Source: Cucumis sativus
Taxonomy: Eukaryota; Streptophyta; Magnoliopsida; Cucurbitales; Cucurbitaceae
DNA: 64,000 nt
Assembly (NCBI RefSeq): GCF_000004075.3
Contig: NC_026657.2
Location: forward strand, 33,032,732-33,096,731
Direction of reading: 5' to 3'
Position numbers and translations under genes: made by a program. This document shows, piece by piece, positions 11,401 through 25,300 of the stretch; the stretch's first letter is position 1, and each line of letters begins with the position of its first letter. A model generated the notes under the pieces. The model ran no database searches, was not told where the DNA came from, and worked only from the letters and a program-made list of their open reading frames with translations.

Positions 11401-12944
11401 AAACATGGAAGAAAAATCTTGAATGAAAAAATAAAACCTCTTTGTTGTAAGGAACGATGAGAGTGGAAACGTCTGAAACAGCGTTCCGCACTCGATCGTT
11501 TGCACCATGGAAGGAGACAGGAGAAAGGGATCGAACCACCACCTGTGGCCAACACTGGTGTCACGACTCGTCAAGATTCGCCATTGTTGCAGCCATATTC
11601 AAAGGGGGGTTTCTTTGTTGTTGGGTATGGAAAAGGAACAATGAAGTTGAAGGGGTGAAAGCAAAGGAATCAATTGATTAGGTTAGGTGGGGTTGGAGGT
11701 TTGGAAATATATAAGTATTTTGTCTTTCATTTTTTCTACATAGGAATGAGTCAATTCATAACCCACTAAGTTTCTCACAAAATGTGTCTTGATTCAGGTA
11801 ATTGAACTTAATCTCATCCCCTATTTCAAATTTAATAAATTAAAATACTAATTAGTAGTAATGATTCAACTTTATAGCATTTTTCTTTTTTATTTAAAAC
11901 TCTTCTTTTCAGTCCCCAGATGCATTAATTAAAAATGTCACTATCATATTTAATATATAAATAAATATGTTTCGAAACCTAATTTTTATCATTAGGTCGT
12001 GTGTAGTGAATTTTTGTTATTCCTTAACTAGATGTTTTTTATTATTTAAAAAAATAAGATAAATTGTCAAAAAAAAATGAAGTGTAATAAAATTTTAAAT
12101 TTAATTAAAAAACTAATAAAAAAGAGAAAATATAAAGGTCTAATCATTACAAAAACAAAGAAATTAAAGTAGGCATGTTTATGTTATCTCACGTGCCTAT
12201 GAAAGAGTTTTATAAATTCTAATAGGATGGTTAATTATATATTTATTTATTTAATCTATAACAATTATGATGAAAAGAATACACTTGGAAGTTTAAGATC
12301 AAATAAAGTAAAATATAAAATACTTTTTTAGCAAAATATAGTTTAAATTAATATTCTTTTAGCATGATGAACATGTAAATATGGCATAGATTCTTCACAA
12401 AAGACCAATCCCCATCACATAAGACAAATTAACATTATTAATGGGTCAAAATTCTTATATATTAATCATGTAAACGGTTTGAAATAATTAAAAGAAATTT
12501 GAATGGAAGACCTAGATGGTTAAAGTACTAGTAACTATATTTATAAATTTAGATTATATCGAAATGTGGGATCCACCTCTAAATATGTAATGTAATCGTA
12601 TTTACTGATATGTTTACTATGCATTGTGATTATTTGTTATTGTTAGAATCAGATGATAACAACAGTGATAGTCATAACTATTAACTAACTTATACAATAA
12701 ATTTTATCAAATGTTTCTTTAGGTTCTAAAGAGACGTTATTTTTTAAAAAGAAAGAAAAACATAATATTATACAGTAATTTGTGATTGAACGGTAAATAA
12801 AGCTACCTTTATATGTGTGTTATTTTTTCCTTTCTCTTTGTTAATTTTATATCAATACAATCAAATTAAAAATTACTATATTTTCAAACATATAGTAAAA
12901 TAAATTAAAATATTTATAAAACATTATTGTCCGTTTATAATAAA

Positions 12945-13035
12945 TTGCAATAGACAAATATAGACTTTTATCTATGTCTATCATGGTCTATCAAAATCTA
13001 TTACAAATAAATTGTATTATTGTTATATATTTACA
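12945..13035. repeat. GATAGA-type dispersed repeat
   Basis: Contains CAATAGACAAATATAGAC, TTTATCTATGTCTATCATGG and TCTATCAAAATCTATTAC, then a TTTACATATATTTTCG end. Same family of short TCTATC/GATAGA palindromic units as the copies near 15.9, 40.3, 40.7, 42.0, 55.7 and 56.5 kb. Confidence 0.45.
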
Positions 13036-14114
13036 TATATTTTCGAAAGTTTTAACATCTAAAATCAATTTTTTAAATAAAACTAAATAATAGTTTTGAT
13101 TTTTTTCCAAAATATCATTAGTTGAAATTAAAAAATAACAAATTTAACGGTTGATAATTATTTTATAAAATAAAAGATCAAAACTCGTCTTCTAATACCT
13201 AATCTAAATTATATATCAATTAAATCATGTTGCCTTATACTAAACTAATTATTTTAGATGTAAAGTATTCCCATTTATGGCATCGTAAAACGTTGGCTCA
13301 AGTCTCTTCACAAATTCAGATTTTCTCCTTTAACTAAAATATTTATAAAAACAAAATATCAGTATGTACCAATAAATATTATCGTCTATCAATAATAGAC
13401 AAATATATTATTATGTATTTATAATTAATTTTATTATTTAAAACAATTATTTTATAACTTAATTGGTTCAAATGTTTTATCGTTCTTTCATATATAAGGT
13501 CTGTTTATGTGTAGTTTCAAAAATCGTTAAAAGAGTGTTCTTATTCCTTCAAAATTAATTTTAATATCATTAAAAGTACATTTAAGTGTGTAAAATTGGA
13601 CATTTACGTCATTTTGAGTTATGAAATATATGCTTTAAAGTGATTTTAATCATAACAAGGGTGACTCCACAATTTCAAAATCACATCCAAAATAAAATTG
13701 GAATATGGACGAGTAAGTTGGTTTACACATCTTCTGTTCCTATATAATTATTTTGAGATACAAAATATCCAGTATACATAGAAGTTGTTTTTTTTTCGGT
13801 TATAAACAAATACATAAATACTACTAAGTCCAAACATTTTAAGAGTGAAGAATTTAAAAGTTACTAAAAACATTACGAACTAAATTATAGACATGACATA
13901 AAAATGAGTTTAATTCAAGCCATAAAAGTATATTTATATTTATGATTGAGGTTTAAAGTTCAAATCCTTTCCAATTTTAGTTTAACCTAGTAAAAAGATA
14001 TTTATATATGTTAGTAATCAATTTGAAAATTAATTTACATATTTTCTTATTCACCAAATCAAATAGTTAATTTTTCTTCCAGCATCCAATCATGCTTTAG
14101 TAATCTCAACCTTA

Positions 14115-14192
14115 AACAAGAATAAAGTAAAAAGGAAGTTTACAAAAATAGAAAACAAGAATAAAGTAAAAAGGAAGTTTACAAAAATAAAA
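14115..14192 (+). repeat. 39-bp tandem duplication (two copies)
   Basis: The unit starting AACAAGAATAAAGTAAAAAG is present twice in direct succession (14115-14153 and 14154-14192) with only one or two differences near the unit end, so the duplication is recent. Confidence 0.9.
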
Positions 14193-15119
14193 AGAAAAAA
14201 AAAAACTATGATAGTAGAGTCCACGTCACCTAATGCAATTTTTAAAAATAAAATATATATACAACATTTTCATATTCTATTTTTGATAAATCAAATTATA
14301 TGTAATTTGAACAAGGCTAAAGTTATGATTCCTTTTCGGTTAACAAGAACTCGAGGAGATTTCAATTATTTCAATCTTAAAAGTACTTTGAAAAAATGAG
14401 ACTTCAAATCGAAGGGTCACATTTGTTTGGAAATGATGGCAGATGTGATGCAAAATAAATAAAGTTTGATTGTTCAAACCATTAATTTTGGACCTCTTAT
14501 TTACTTACTTACTCATCTATTTGTGCTACCAAATTAATGTTTGAATGAGATTTGATAATTCTATAATACATATATATATATTCAATTGATATTATACAAT
14601 GTTTAGGTGTTGAGATTTATGATCATCCATGTTGGAGTTCATTGTTAGTTTCACGAGGTTGAGATAACACTTCTTTGTTATTGTTCTCATCCCATCTCAT
14701 TATTTGTTTCCACGAAAATAGTGTATTCTTTGTTTTTTTAATTTATTCATTTTTTAAGAAATTAATTTTATTCTATTATCTTTAAAAAAATTAAATATAA
14801 AACAAGTCATTTTCAATACATTTTTATGAGAAATACACCACACCAGTAAATATATATTATAGGAAACTCTAATAAAACAATAAATATTTTACACACAATA
14901 TATAATTGAAATAATTAATCCCATAATTTCTAAAAAATAATTAAATATAAATATTGCAAGTCCATTGATTTAACCTAAATATTTCTTGTGATTGTAATGA
15001 CAATAAATATTTAAACACTTTTTTTAAAAGATGTATTTAAGTATAAAAACATTCATGTATGTAAAAAAAATATATTGTTAAAAGCTATGATTTGTGTAGA
15101 GTAGTATGCATGTATATCA

Positions 15120-15120
<1 letters not shown>

Positions 15121-15158
<38 letters not shown>
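15121..15158 (+). repeat. (GT)n(AT)n microsatellite
   Basis: A compound GTGTGT then TATATA run, just after a CACGTG hexamer at 15118-15123. It looks like an ordinary simple-sequence repeat. Confidence 0.85.
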
Positions 15159-15904
15159 CATTGGACTAAAGTAGGGATGGGGAATGGGAAATATGGTCTC
15201 GTCCCTCGTCCGTCATCCCTATCTTTGTTTGGTCAAAGATAATTTTTTTTTTTTGCTTTAAAGATAGTTTAATTGAGATAAATGAAAATCTTTAGACCCT
15301 ACTAATTTAAATTGACAAGCTAGTAACAAACCCACCAAAATAAAATGTAAAGATTAAACCGACAATGAATTAGCATAGAAGCCATAAAGTCTTAGAGGTA
15401 CCTACACAACTGAACACATTAGAAATTTTGATAATAAATACAAAATAATCATCCAACTATAACATAAATACAAAGTAGGAAAATGAACAAAAGAATAAAT
15501 TTGAAAAAATAGTCAACAGTGACTTTGAACGAAGCAAACGAACCAAGGTGTTTTTTGAGATGGATTTGATATAGAAAAACCCCCTCTTTCGATGAACTAA
15601 ATGATTTCACAAGTTTTCTTGAAAGAGTTGATGAATGCTTGAATAAGAGCAACCTTTCTATAGTCCAAGATGATTGAAGGGTGAGCAAAAATCAAGTTTT
15701 GAACCTTTCCAATTAGTCTCAAGTTGAAAAACAACTAAAAAACTAGTGAAACGAAGCACAATATATAAAATCGGGGATAAAGGTTACAAAATGAAAAAAA
15801 AAGTTTTCTAAAAACAATAATAATAAAAAAACTATTTACCCTCGTATAAAAAACAACAAAAATTATAATTACAAATAATTTTTTATGAACAATAAAAATT
15901 TGGA

Positions 15905-16050
15905 AAATTATCGATAGCAAATTTGATTAAATATTGAACAAAATTTTCAGATTCTATCCATAATAAACTCACGTGCTTTTATCGATGATATTAATAAAGA
16001 ATACTTTTATCGATGACATTAATAAATAGCGATAGAAGTCAATTGATAGA
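15905..16050. repeat. GATAGA-type dispersed repeat upstream of the kinesin
   Basis: Holds two near-identical units, TTTTATCGATGATATTAATA and TTTTATCGATGACATTAATA (about 15976-16026), then GCGATAGAAGTCAATTGATAGAA. The outline (GATAGCAAATTTGATTAAAT, hairpin-forming ATCGAT units, GATAGA) matches other copies in the window. It lies 300-450 bp upstream of the kinesin ATG. Confidence 0.5.
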
Positions 16051-16235
16051 AACTAAGATATTACTACTAAATATTTTATTTTGTTATTTTTAAAAATGTT
16101 TATTTTTTTTTTGTTTTTTATTTGTAAATTTTGTTACTTTCGATAATAAAAATAGAAGTTGGGTTAATTTTCATTTTTTGACCCAATAAGGGGCCATTTT
16201 ACAATTATTAAATTTTAATTTTGTAGAAGGACGAG

Positions 16236-16245
16236 GGCGGGAAAA
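16236..16245 (+). promoter_or_regulatory. E2F-type binding site upstream of the kinesin
   Basis: GGCGGGAAAA, a full match to the plant E2F consensus (TTTSGCGS / reverse TTTCCCGCC), lies about 107 bp upstream of the kinesin ATG in otherwise AT-rich DNA. E2F sites are common in genes expressed in cycling cells, which fits a mitotic kinesin. No M-phase MSA element (AACGG core) was seen in the same short promoter stretch. Motif match only. Confidence 0.5.
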
Positions 16246-16351
16246 GCAAAAACCCAAGAAGAACAAAAAAGAAAGTCATAGCTGAGCTTCGAAGAAGAAA
16301 CTCAAACCCCTGCTCTCTCCCTGAGAAAACCAGAGTGAAAGAGAACCAAAA

Positions 16352-19300
16352 ATGGAGAGAATTCATGTAACCGTCCGAGCAAGGCCACTCTCAGCGGCGG
16401 ACTCCAACACAAGCCCTTGGAAAATCTCTGGAAACTCCATTTTCATTCCCAATAACCCTAACAAGTTTGAATTTGGCAAGTTTCCATTCATTTCTCTTCT
16501 TTACCCTTCTCTATTTCTCCCCCATTTCTCCCCCTCCTAACTGTTTTTCTTACTTCATTTTTCTTTATTTTTCTTGAAGACCAAATTTTCGGTGAAGATT
16601 GTAAGACTTTTGAAGTCTATCAAGCTCGCACCAAAGAAATTGTTGCCTCAGCAGTTCGTGGATTCAATGGTGATGTTTTGGATTCATTCATGTGCTAGTA
16701 ATATTTGGCTTAGTGCTTGAAAGTCACTATTTTGTGTTGTTGTTCATAATTTAGGGACTGTGTTCGCTTATGGGCAAACTAACAGTGGGAAAACTCATAC
16801 AATGCGGGGCTCACCCACTGAACCTGGGATTATTCCTCTTGCTGTGAATAATTTGTTTGATGCTATACATCAGGTATTTCTAGAATTACTCTATTGCTAT
16901 CCTTGGTTACGACTAGGCTACACGAAGAGCATCCTCCTCCTCCAGTTCTTACTTTTGTTTTGGTACTTACATTTAGAAGTATGGACTTGTGGGGCTTGTT
17001 TAATATTCAAATGGAAAACGTGGAAGATGGGTTTTACTTTATTTGGACTATTGAAACGAAATTCCAAACGGTATGCTGTTATAGCCGGATGCAGATATGT
17101 CTAAGTGGACTTGTGGGGGGCGCTCTTGCTCATCTAATATGTTGAACTATTAGATATGTCTAAGTGGAATCTTCCTGTTCAAAGGATGCAGATAGAGAGT
17201 TTCTTCTCCGAATGTCCTACATGGAAATCTACAACGAGGAAATAAATGATTTATTGGTTCCCGAGCATCGAAAACTGCAGATTCACGAAAGTTTAGAGGT
17301 GATGCTTAATTTTCAACTTGGTGCAACTTATTGTTCCATGTCCAAAATTCTATCTACTTTGTTGATGTTAGTTTTTTTCTCCATATTTGCAGCGGGGAAT
17401 CTATGTTGCTGGTTTGCGAGAAGAGATCGTTGCTTCTTCTGAGCAAGTTCTCGATCTTATGGAATTTGGAGAATGTAATTTAAATTTCAAAAGAATACTC
17501 TTTTGCTTCATTCTTAAAGAGCTAAATGGAATTCTATTTTATTTCCAAATTTATTTTATATTTCTCAGCCCTTGGGTTAATAATTCTAAACTTCCGATTT
17601 TGAGACTGAAGAGTTGAATAGGGAGCATTATGAATTTTTTACTCTATTTTGATCTCTTAGAAGCCAATAACTCTGATTTGTCAGGGCTTTGTCTGCCTCG
17701 TCTTAAATGTATTAGTGATTGAAAGTAATTTTAATTACTTGTTTATACATTCAGCTCATCGTCATATTGGAGAGACAAATATGAATTTGTACAGTAGTAG
17801 ATCCCACACTATTTTCCGCATGGTAAACATAACATTCTTCCAATTCTGCAAGTCATTCAGCTATTGTTTTATTTCCCCCTCTATCTGACTTAATAATGAA
17901 ATAGATAATTGAGAGTCGAGATAAAGTTGAAGATGGAGACGCTGGAAATTCTTGTGATGCTGTTCGTGTTTCAGTTCTGGTATGTGGTTCCCATAATAAT
18001 CAGCTATTCTACATGCTTTTGATTCCGTTATTCATTTAGCAATTACCCTGTTATTGTGATTAGAAGACGGGCCCATCATCTACCCTTGTTGGCTAAAAGC
18101 TTATATCACTTTCTCCCTACCTCCTCCTCCTCTCTCTCTCTCCATTCAAAGAATTATGGAAGAAAGAACCAAGTAGAATAATGGGGTGTTGTCCTTCAAT
18201 CAAACGCAAAGCTTTTTGGATTTCTATTGTTAGAAGTGGAATATGGCTGATAAAGGTGGAAAGATGCTCTACTCTTTATTCATTTAGCTCATAATTGCAG
18301 GCTGGTTAGGAAAGGGTAATATAAACTTGTGAATAATTTCCTCTATCAACAATTAAAGTTGTGAGACTATGTTGTGAATGGAGAAGGTCATGAGTAAAAG
18401 TGGAGTGGTGAAGGCGTGCAGTATCGTTTCAAATGGGGTAAAGAAAGAAATCTCATTCTGGAAGGAAGTATATTACCCATGCATGGTCGGAAAATTTTGA
18501 AGAAAGCAGTGTGCAGTTTTTCTTTTAAAGAGGAGGAGGTGTTTTGGGATGTTTGATAATGTAGTAAAACGGAGAATACATAGGACAAAATTATAGTTAT
18601 AACTGATAGATGAAAATAGGGGTTTTGAGGGATTGGGTGGCGTAAGATGATTGGAATAAGAAAGAAATGTGGAAAAGGGAATACCATCATGTGTAGATTG
18701 GTGATTAGACTGAGGTTGAGTAAAAGAGTAGTAGTTTTTTGAAGACAGAATAGGAGAAGCAATGTCTCAATATGATTAGATGGAAAACAGTTGTTATTAC
18801 CATATCTTTCTTTCAATGACTGTTGGTTCCATATTTTATAAGAATTGAAAATACAATTTGTGACGACTTGATGGTGATTCCCTTTGATGTTGAAATGATA
18901 TTTGCTAAGATGCCCAAACGAGAACTCACTGAATTTGTAAAAGAGAAATCCTAGCTAGACATTTGAGTGGTTTGACACTCTTCTTTCCTATCTTTACCGA
19001 CACGATCTCTTTCCGTGTGTGTAAGCTGGCCCGGACACTTGTGGATATAAAAAACAAACAAACAAACAAACAGGGCTTCTAGGGATTAGGTGGGGGTGGT
19101 AGAGTGTGTTTTTTTTGTAAAAGGAGGTTGTAGAGTCTAGTAATGCTAATTTTTCCATATGATTATGTTGGCTCGGGTGGATTGTCATTTCAGGAGCCTT
19201 TGGGTTGGATGTTACTGTTAGCATCATATAAACTATAATCACCAACTTGGTCGAATATAAACTATTGATAATTATTTCATTAACATGTTTTATTATGTTA

Positions 19301-22300
19301 TAAATTTTATCATGTAACAATAGCATGATTATGTTTTTAATGTACGTTGCATATTATAATTTCAAAATTCAAATCTTAAAATTCTATTTTCTGAATTTTC
19401 TTAAGTAGGCATTCCTTATTTTTCCTTATTTTGCTTAAATGGTTGCAGAATTTAGTGGATCTTGCTGGTTCAGAGCGTGCTGCAAAAACTGGTGCTGAGG
19501 GTATTCGCCTTAAAGAGGGTTCCCACATTAACAAAAGTTTGATGACCCTGGGAACTGTCATTAAAAAATTAAGTGAAGGTGCTGAAAGTCAAGGGTAGGT
19601 GTTTGTGTGTGCTTCTTTCCCCCCTCCTACTTCATTTCTGAATAAAAGGACTGTTCCTGCATGGTTTTTATTTGATATATGTTGCAGGAGCCATGTCCCC
19701 TATCGTGACAGCAAACTGACTCGCATTTTGCAACCTGCACTCGGTGGAAATGCAAACACAGCAATTATATGCAATATCACTTTAGCACAGGTATCATCTT
19801 TTGTCACCAGAGAGATTTTCATTTTTGTATGTTTAAGTTTTAAGCAGTGATACTTTATTACATAAACTTCTGTGAAGTACGCAAGGTCCAATATCAGGTT
19901 ATCATTCAGAAAAATGAGGCTTTACCATGTGTGCATAGAGATATTCATTTAGTTGCGTAGAAATATTCTGTATTTGTTTTACAAAATATTAAAGAATTTT
20001 ATAAATAATCTCGTTACCACTCTGGGTTTGAATTGTGTTATTAGCTCAACCGCCCTTCAAAAACTTAAAGCTTCATTACTTGATTTTGTATTTACTAATG
20101 TGAAAGCTGTATCTATTACTTTTTCTCTCATTGAAGTGCCTCGATTTGGTTATGGAATTCCTAGATTTTATCTTTCTATTGAGCACCTGATTGCTTCATT
20201 ATGCGTGTTTGAAGGAAGTTTTCATATCTCGTACTTCATCCTGATTTTTAAGTTTCTTGATTTGGTGACAGGTTCATTCAGATGAGACGAAAAGTACCCT
20301 CCAGTTTGCTAGTAGAGCATTACGTGTCACTAACTGCGCTCATGTGAACGAGGTTTTGATCTGTAGTTTCATTTCTTCTGCCCCTTGTTTCAACTCAAAT
20401 ATTTATGCTTTCCTCTGAGAAAGCTAATATTTCTCGGCCCACATTTGCTTTTAATCATTGTGCTTATTCTCTTGCATCCAGTTCAAAATTTAAACCCTTT
20501 CTTGCAGATATTAACAGATGCTGCTCTGTTAAAGCGTCAAAAGAGAGAGATTGAGGATCTTCGTGCCAAATTGCAGGTCAGGCCACATATATATATTTTT
20601 TGTTTTCTTCCCTTTTTTTCTCCATCCTGATAAAAAGGTCGGACTATCTTGTTCTGTTTCTATGTTTCAGGGTTCCCATTCGGAGCATTTAGAGGAGGAG
20701 ATCCTCAACTTGAGAAATACATTACTAAAGGTCTGCAACAAAAATTAATATGATGTTTTTTTTAGGGTGCATGGATTTATCCTCGAAAGTTTCTATATGC
20801 ATGACAGATTGAACTGGAAAGGGAACGAATGGCTTTGGAGTTGGAGGAAGAAAAGAAGGTGCAGTCTGAATGGGAGAAGAGGGTGCAGGAACAAGCTAAG
20901 AAAATAGAAAATTTGAGTTCCATGGTGCTTTATTCGAAAAGAGAGGAGAACCACGATGAAATTAAAATTAAAAAGGTTCACAAAATAAAAATGTATTGCA
21001 TTTAGTACAGTTCTGTAATTACAACTTTCAGATTTATGCCAACTGGGAGGCTTTTTGTAGTCTCCTTGGCCTTTGGGGATGTCTCTCATTCTTTTGTTTT
21101 GTACTTTCCCCTCATTTTTTTATTTAATATAAATCTCGTTTCTAATAAAAAAAAATGTTTTGCATTTGTACGATTTTCTGACTTCTTTTTGTTAGCCTGT
21201 ACATGTTGCTCTGTTCTTTTTTATCTGACCACTATATCTAGTTCTCTAGTCTTCTTATTACATCTAAACTGAGTTTCTTTACAAAAATTATTCTTTTTTT
21301 ATTACTTTTTTCCCACTAATTTTTTTGGACATAAAAATTGTACTCTTTTGTATTGTAGGATAAGAGAAGGGATACATGGTGTCCAGGAAATATATCACGG
21401 AATCCCCTTAGACAGGTAAAACTGTTGGCTTATTGTTTTAGCTTATGGTTTATATCATGTGTACTCTCGACTCCCTAGAACACTAACGAAACTGTCCTAT
21501 TTTGTGTTTTCCAAGTAGTTTAGTAGATTTTGAGGTATTATTTGTTGATGATTGTTATTATTATGTTGTCCTATTTTGTATTAGTTGCTTAGCTAATGAT
21601 TGTTAGAGATAGTCCAATGATGTAAGCTAGGATGGTTAGAGCAGAGTACACAAGATGGAAGTTGGTTAGAAGGGAAACCAATTAGGAAGAGAAGAATAAA
21701 TGTTGAAATATATGGAAAAGTTGTTTTGAAGCTGCACTGTAAATATTAATGGGAGAGCCAGGGAGACTCCTGAAATCTCCCCAAATTGCATCTTATATTT
21801 GTCTTGCCTTTATTGAGTAAAATTAAAGCAATTTCTCTACCAAATCTTTGCCATACATTTTTTGTACTCATGCTCATGTGTGAAATGTTTTTGCATATTT
21901 AGGTCTACCCAACCAACCAATCTATGTCTTCGGCTGTTAAACCTGTAAGAGCTGATCGTGAAATGGGACCACTTCTTCCATTCGAAGAACTGTTGGATGA
22001 CACTGAAGTTTCTAAGGAGGAAACTTGCAAAAGGGGTGAAAGCAATCACAAGAATGGACTAGAAGGGGGTGCTTTTCCAGATCCCTGTGCATTATTGCAT
22101 GTTACCAATAGGAGAAAAGGTGTACCAAAGAAGAAAAGCCTTCCGGGAGTAATGCCACTTGTCTATTACTTTAAATTTTTTTAAATTGTAATTACGGGAT
22201 TAACATTGTTATAAATTTGACAGGACACTGATGTAATAGATGTGCAGGCAGCATATGAAGATTTGCTGCTAAGGTTTGAAAGTGAGGTAGTATTTGGTCT

Positions 22301-25300
22301 CTCTAACCACAATATTAGAATCTCTCCTCTCTCCTGATATTACTTTCTTTTTAATCCTATATTTATTTCTTTATTATTATTATTTTTTGTAGAAAACTAT
22401 GAGCGACATAAAAATTGATTGCTTAACGAGGAAGCTTGAGGAAATTGATGATTACTATCATGTCAAAAGAGGCGACTTTAATGGGGACAAACATATAAGT
22501 TTACGGGAATCAGAGGCAATCCTTGTTATCAAGCGACTTCAAGAACGGGTGTTTTGATCCTCACTTTATTATTTTATGTCATGGTTCACTTCCTAATATA
22601 TGAATTATCTACATTATTCAGTCCAATTTTGTTTTTAATTTTCGCCCCTTACATTTTATTATTTTATTCACAGATATTGACTTTGGAAATGGAGAAATCT
22701 TCAAGTCAGCAAAATCTTGATAATGTCGTGGAGCTTGCAACAGAGCAAAATATATGTGCTAGGGAAAAGTTTGACGAGGTAAGTACAGTTCAATATGAAA
22801 GTTGATATTCATAACTCTTATTTCTGATATATTAATTGATATTTCTGGAAATATAACAGATATCACATGAACCTTTTGAAATCGTGAATTTCTTAATAAA
22901 ACTACAGTAGCTTCTTTAAATAGGTTATATAACTGGAAACGATCTAGCATTCTCCAAGCAAGCTAAAGTTCATGAGCTCAAAGTTAAATATTGGAAACTA
23001 TGTTGAATAACAAAAAAACTTGTCTAATTTTGGAGACAGACATTGGAAAATAAAAAAGGATTTCTTTATTAAAATTATACCTTTTATTGTAACATTTTAT
23101 TTATTTATCATTATTATTTTATTATTGCTGATATAGAAAGTTTCTTGTCTCCCTATAGTTCCATGATTATATTGATACAAGACATTCGTGGTTTTTACGT
23201 TGGATTTATCTTAGTTTGCTATTGTGTAATATTGCAAAAGTAGAGTTCTAGTAAGATCTTATATTTTTATAGCTATCTGAAGAGTTGCATAATGCACGTG
23301 AAGAAGCCAGGGTGGCTCGCGAGAAGCTTAATTCCCCTGAATGTGTAAGAATACATTCATAGACCTGTCATTTACATTTGATTTTGTATTATTTAGTCTT
23401 GCATTTTCTCTAATTTCCCGTGTGTACGTTTTCTAATATGTTAGGAGTTAATCAGTTATTAGACAAAGTAATTTGTAACCATCTACCTGCCAATATGCTT
23501 CTTTCAGGAAGAAAATTTTGACTTATTGTCAATACTTTCAATGGAACTTCAAGAAGTGATTGCGGAAATTGAAAACTCTAAACAAATTTCTTTGAGTGTT
23601 TCTTTACTCGTCAATGATACATCTCAGTGTTTTTCTGCTCTATCTGACATGTTGCTTGTAAGTATTCTTAGAGCAGCTCTTGGAGATTAGTGTTCTCATA
23701 CTCTTGTCCAGCTCAATGACCTTCCTTTAGATCTCATCAGTTGGGACTAAATGCAGGATTTGAAGACTACGATCCATAAATGTTCTGCTGAACAGAAACT
23801 AATTATTAATGATCACGAAGAGCTGAACTCCCAATTGATGCAGAAAGTTTCCAAAATTGAGAATGAGAAGGTGTGCATTTTTGAAGTATGTGGTTGTAAT
23901 CCTTCTGCTTCTAATTTTTTCTCTCTCTTCATGTGCAGCTTCTTCTTCAAAATTACTCGGATGATCTCCAGAATCAGATAGGGTTACTGAAACAGCAAGT
24001 TCAAAATAACGAGGAGCTATCGACGGTAAATATTCTTTTATATATATATATTTTTTATTTGATGTATGCTTGGCAATGCAAACCCTTCCGCTCAAAATCT
24101 CTATTTCTTTCAGTCATTTCCATAAAATGTGTCCTTTCAACTTTTTTTAGATGTATGCTTTGCAATCCTTTAAAGAGATGTGTGCCTGCATGTTTGTTGC
24201 TCCTGCAGGCTCTTGATCATCAGAACATGGAACAAGCTGAATATCTTGCTCAAATCCAAGCTCTTCAAAAGGAAATAACATATTTGTCATCTAGTTCACT
24301 TGCAAGGGAGAAAGAAAGCCTAAGAAAAGATCTTGAAAAAACAAAAGGAAAGTTGAGAGAGTTTGAAGTTAAGCTCAAGAATGCTTTACAAGAGAGGACA
24401 AAACTTGAGGTTTGATAACCTCTTAATGTTCTCCGAATAACTTTAATATGGGTTATCAGTTTAATAACATTTTCACTTTCAGGGTGAGAAAGCTGCAGCC
24501 GAGCGAGAGATAAAGTGGCTAGTTGGTCAAAATTCTCTTCTTAAGCGCGATATCAATAAACGTGATTCCATTGCTGGTAGACGGCGTGATTCAATAATTG
24601 ATAAGAGTTCAAAGGGGCTTGATCCAGACAGAGCGAAGTCCTTTGTACATTCATATGAACAAATACTGGAGGTAACAATAACACAATGGTGCTAAAAAAA
24701 ATATGGATTACTTCTATTAGTTAATTATCATGAGTAAGTTAAAAGAAGTCATTTTTTATAAGGAAAAAAAGTCATTTTCAATTTTATATATGTTATATTT
24801 CCAATTACTACAATCAAATTCATGTTTTCCTATAATATAATATTTATCTTTGCAAATATTTTTAGAAAGTGATGTGTCCCATTTAAATTTTCCTAAAAGG
24901 TGGGAGGTTCACCTTCGAAGAGTCAGACATCTGAGTTCTTTTGAATGTTTATCAGGAAGATCAGAAGGAGTTGGAAGTTTTTGCATTTGAGTTAGAGGCG
25001 AAGATTGCTTCTCTGGAAGAACAATTAAGCGCCACATACAATGAGAAAGAAGAGGCAATATTTAGAAATGAATGCTTACTTTCAGAATTAGAAACTTTAT
25101 CTGAAAAACTGCAAATAGCAAACATACAACTGACTGCTGTACAGGATGTCAACGAACTTGTAAGCTTATACTTTTATTTCAATAGTTGGACATTGGTTCT
25201 CTGGGGACTGCTCTTTCTTTCTGAAACATGATATTGTATATATCTCCAGAAACAAAGCTTAGAAGAAGCTACATTTAACCAGAGAAACTTGGAAAGCTCC

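Larger units (their letters stand above)
11224..16351. other. Spacer between OSR copy 2 and the kinesin
   Basis: The first ~480 bp (to about 11700) has unusually high GC and many short overlapping ORFs, and probably holds the OSR copy 2 promoter plus transposon sequence. The remainder is AT-rich with GATAGA-type repeats (about 12945-13030, 13378-13420 and 15905-16050), a 39-bp tandem duplication (14115-14192) and a GT/TA microsatellite (15121-15158). The kinesin promoter and leader occupy the last few hundred bases. No further gene is supportable. Confidence 0.55.

Noticed and set aside
11264..11681. Several overlapping ORFs on both strands upstream of OSR copy 2
   Set aside because: They share the same GC-richer stretch, none shows family motifs, and the region looks like transposon and promoter DNA.
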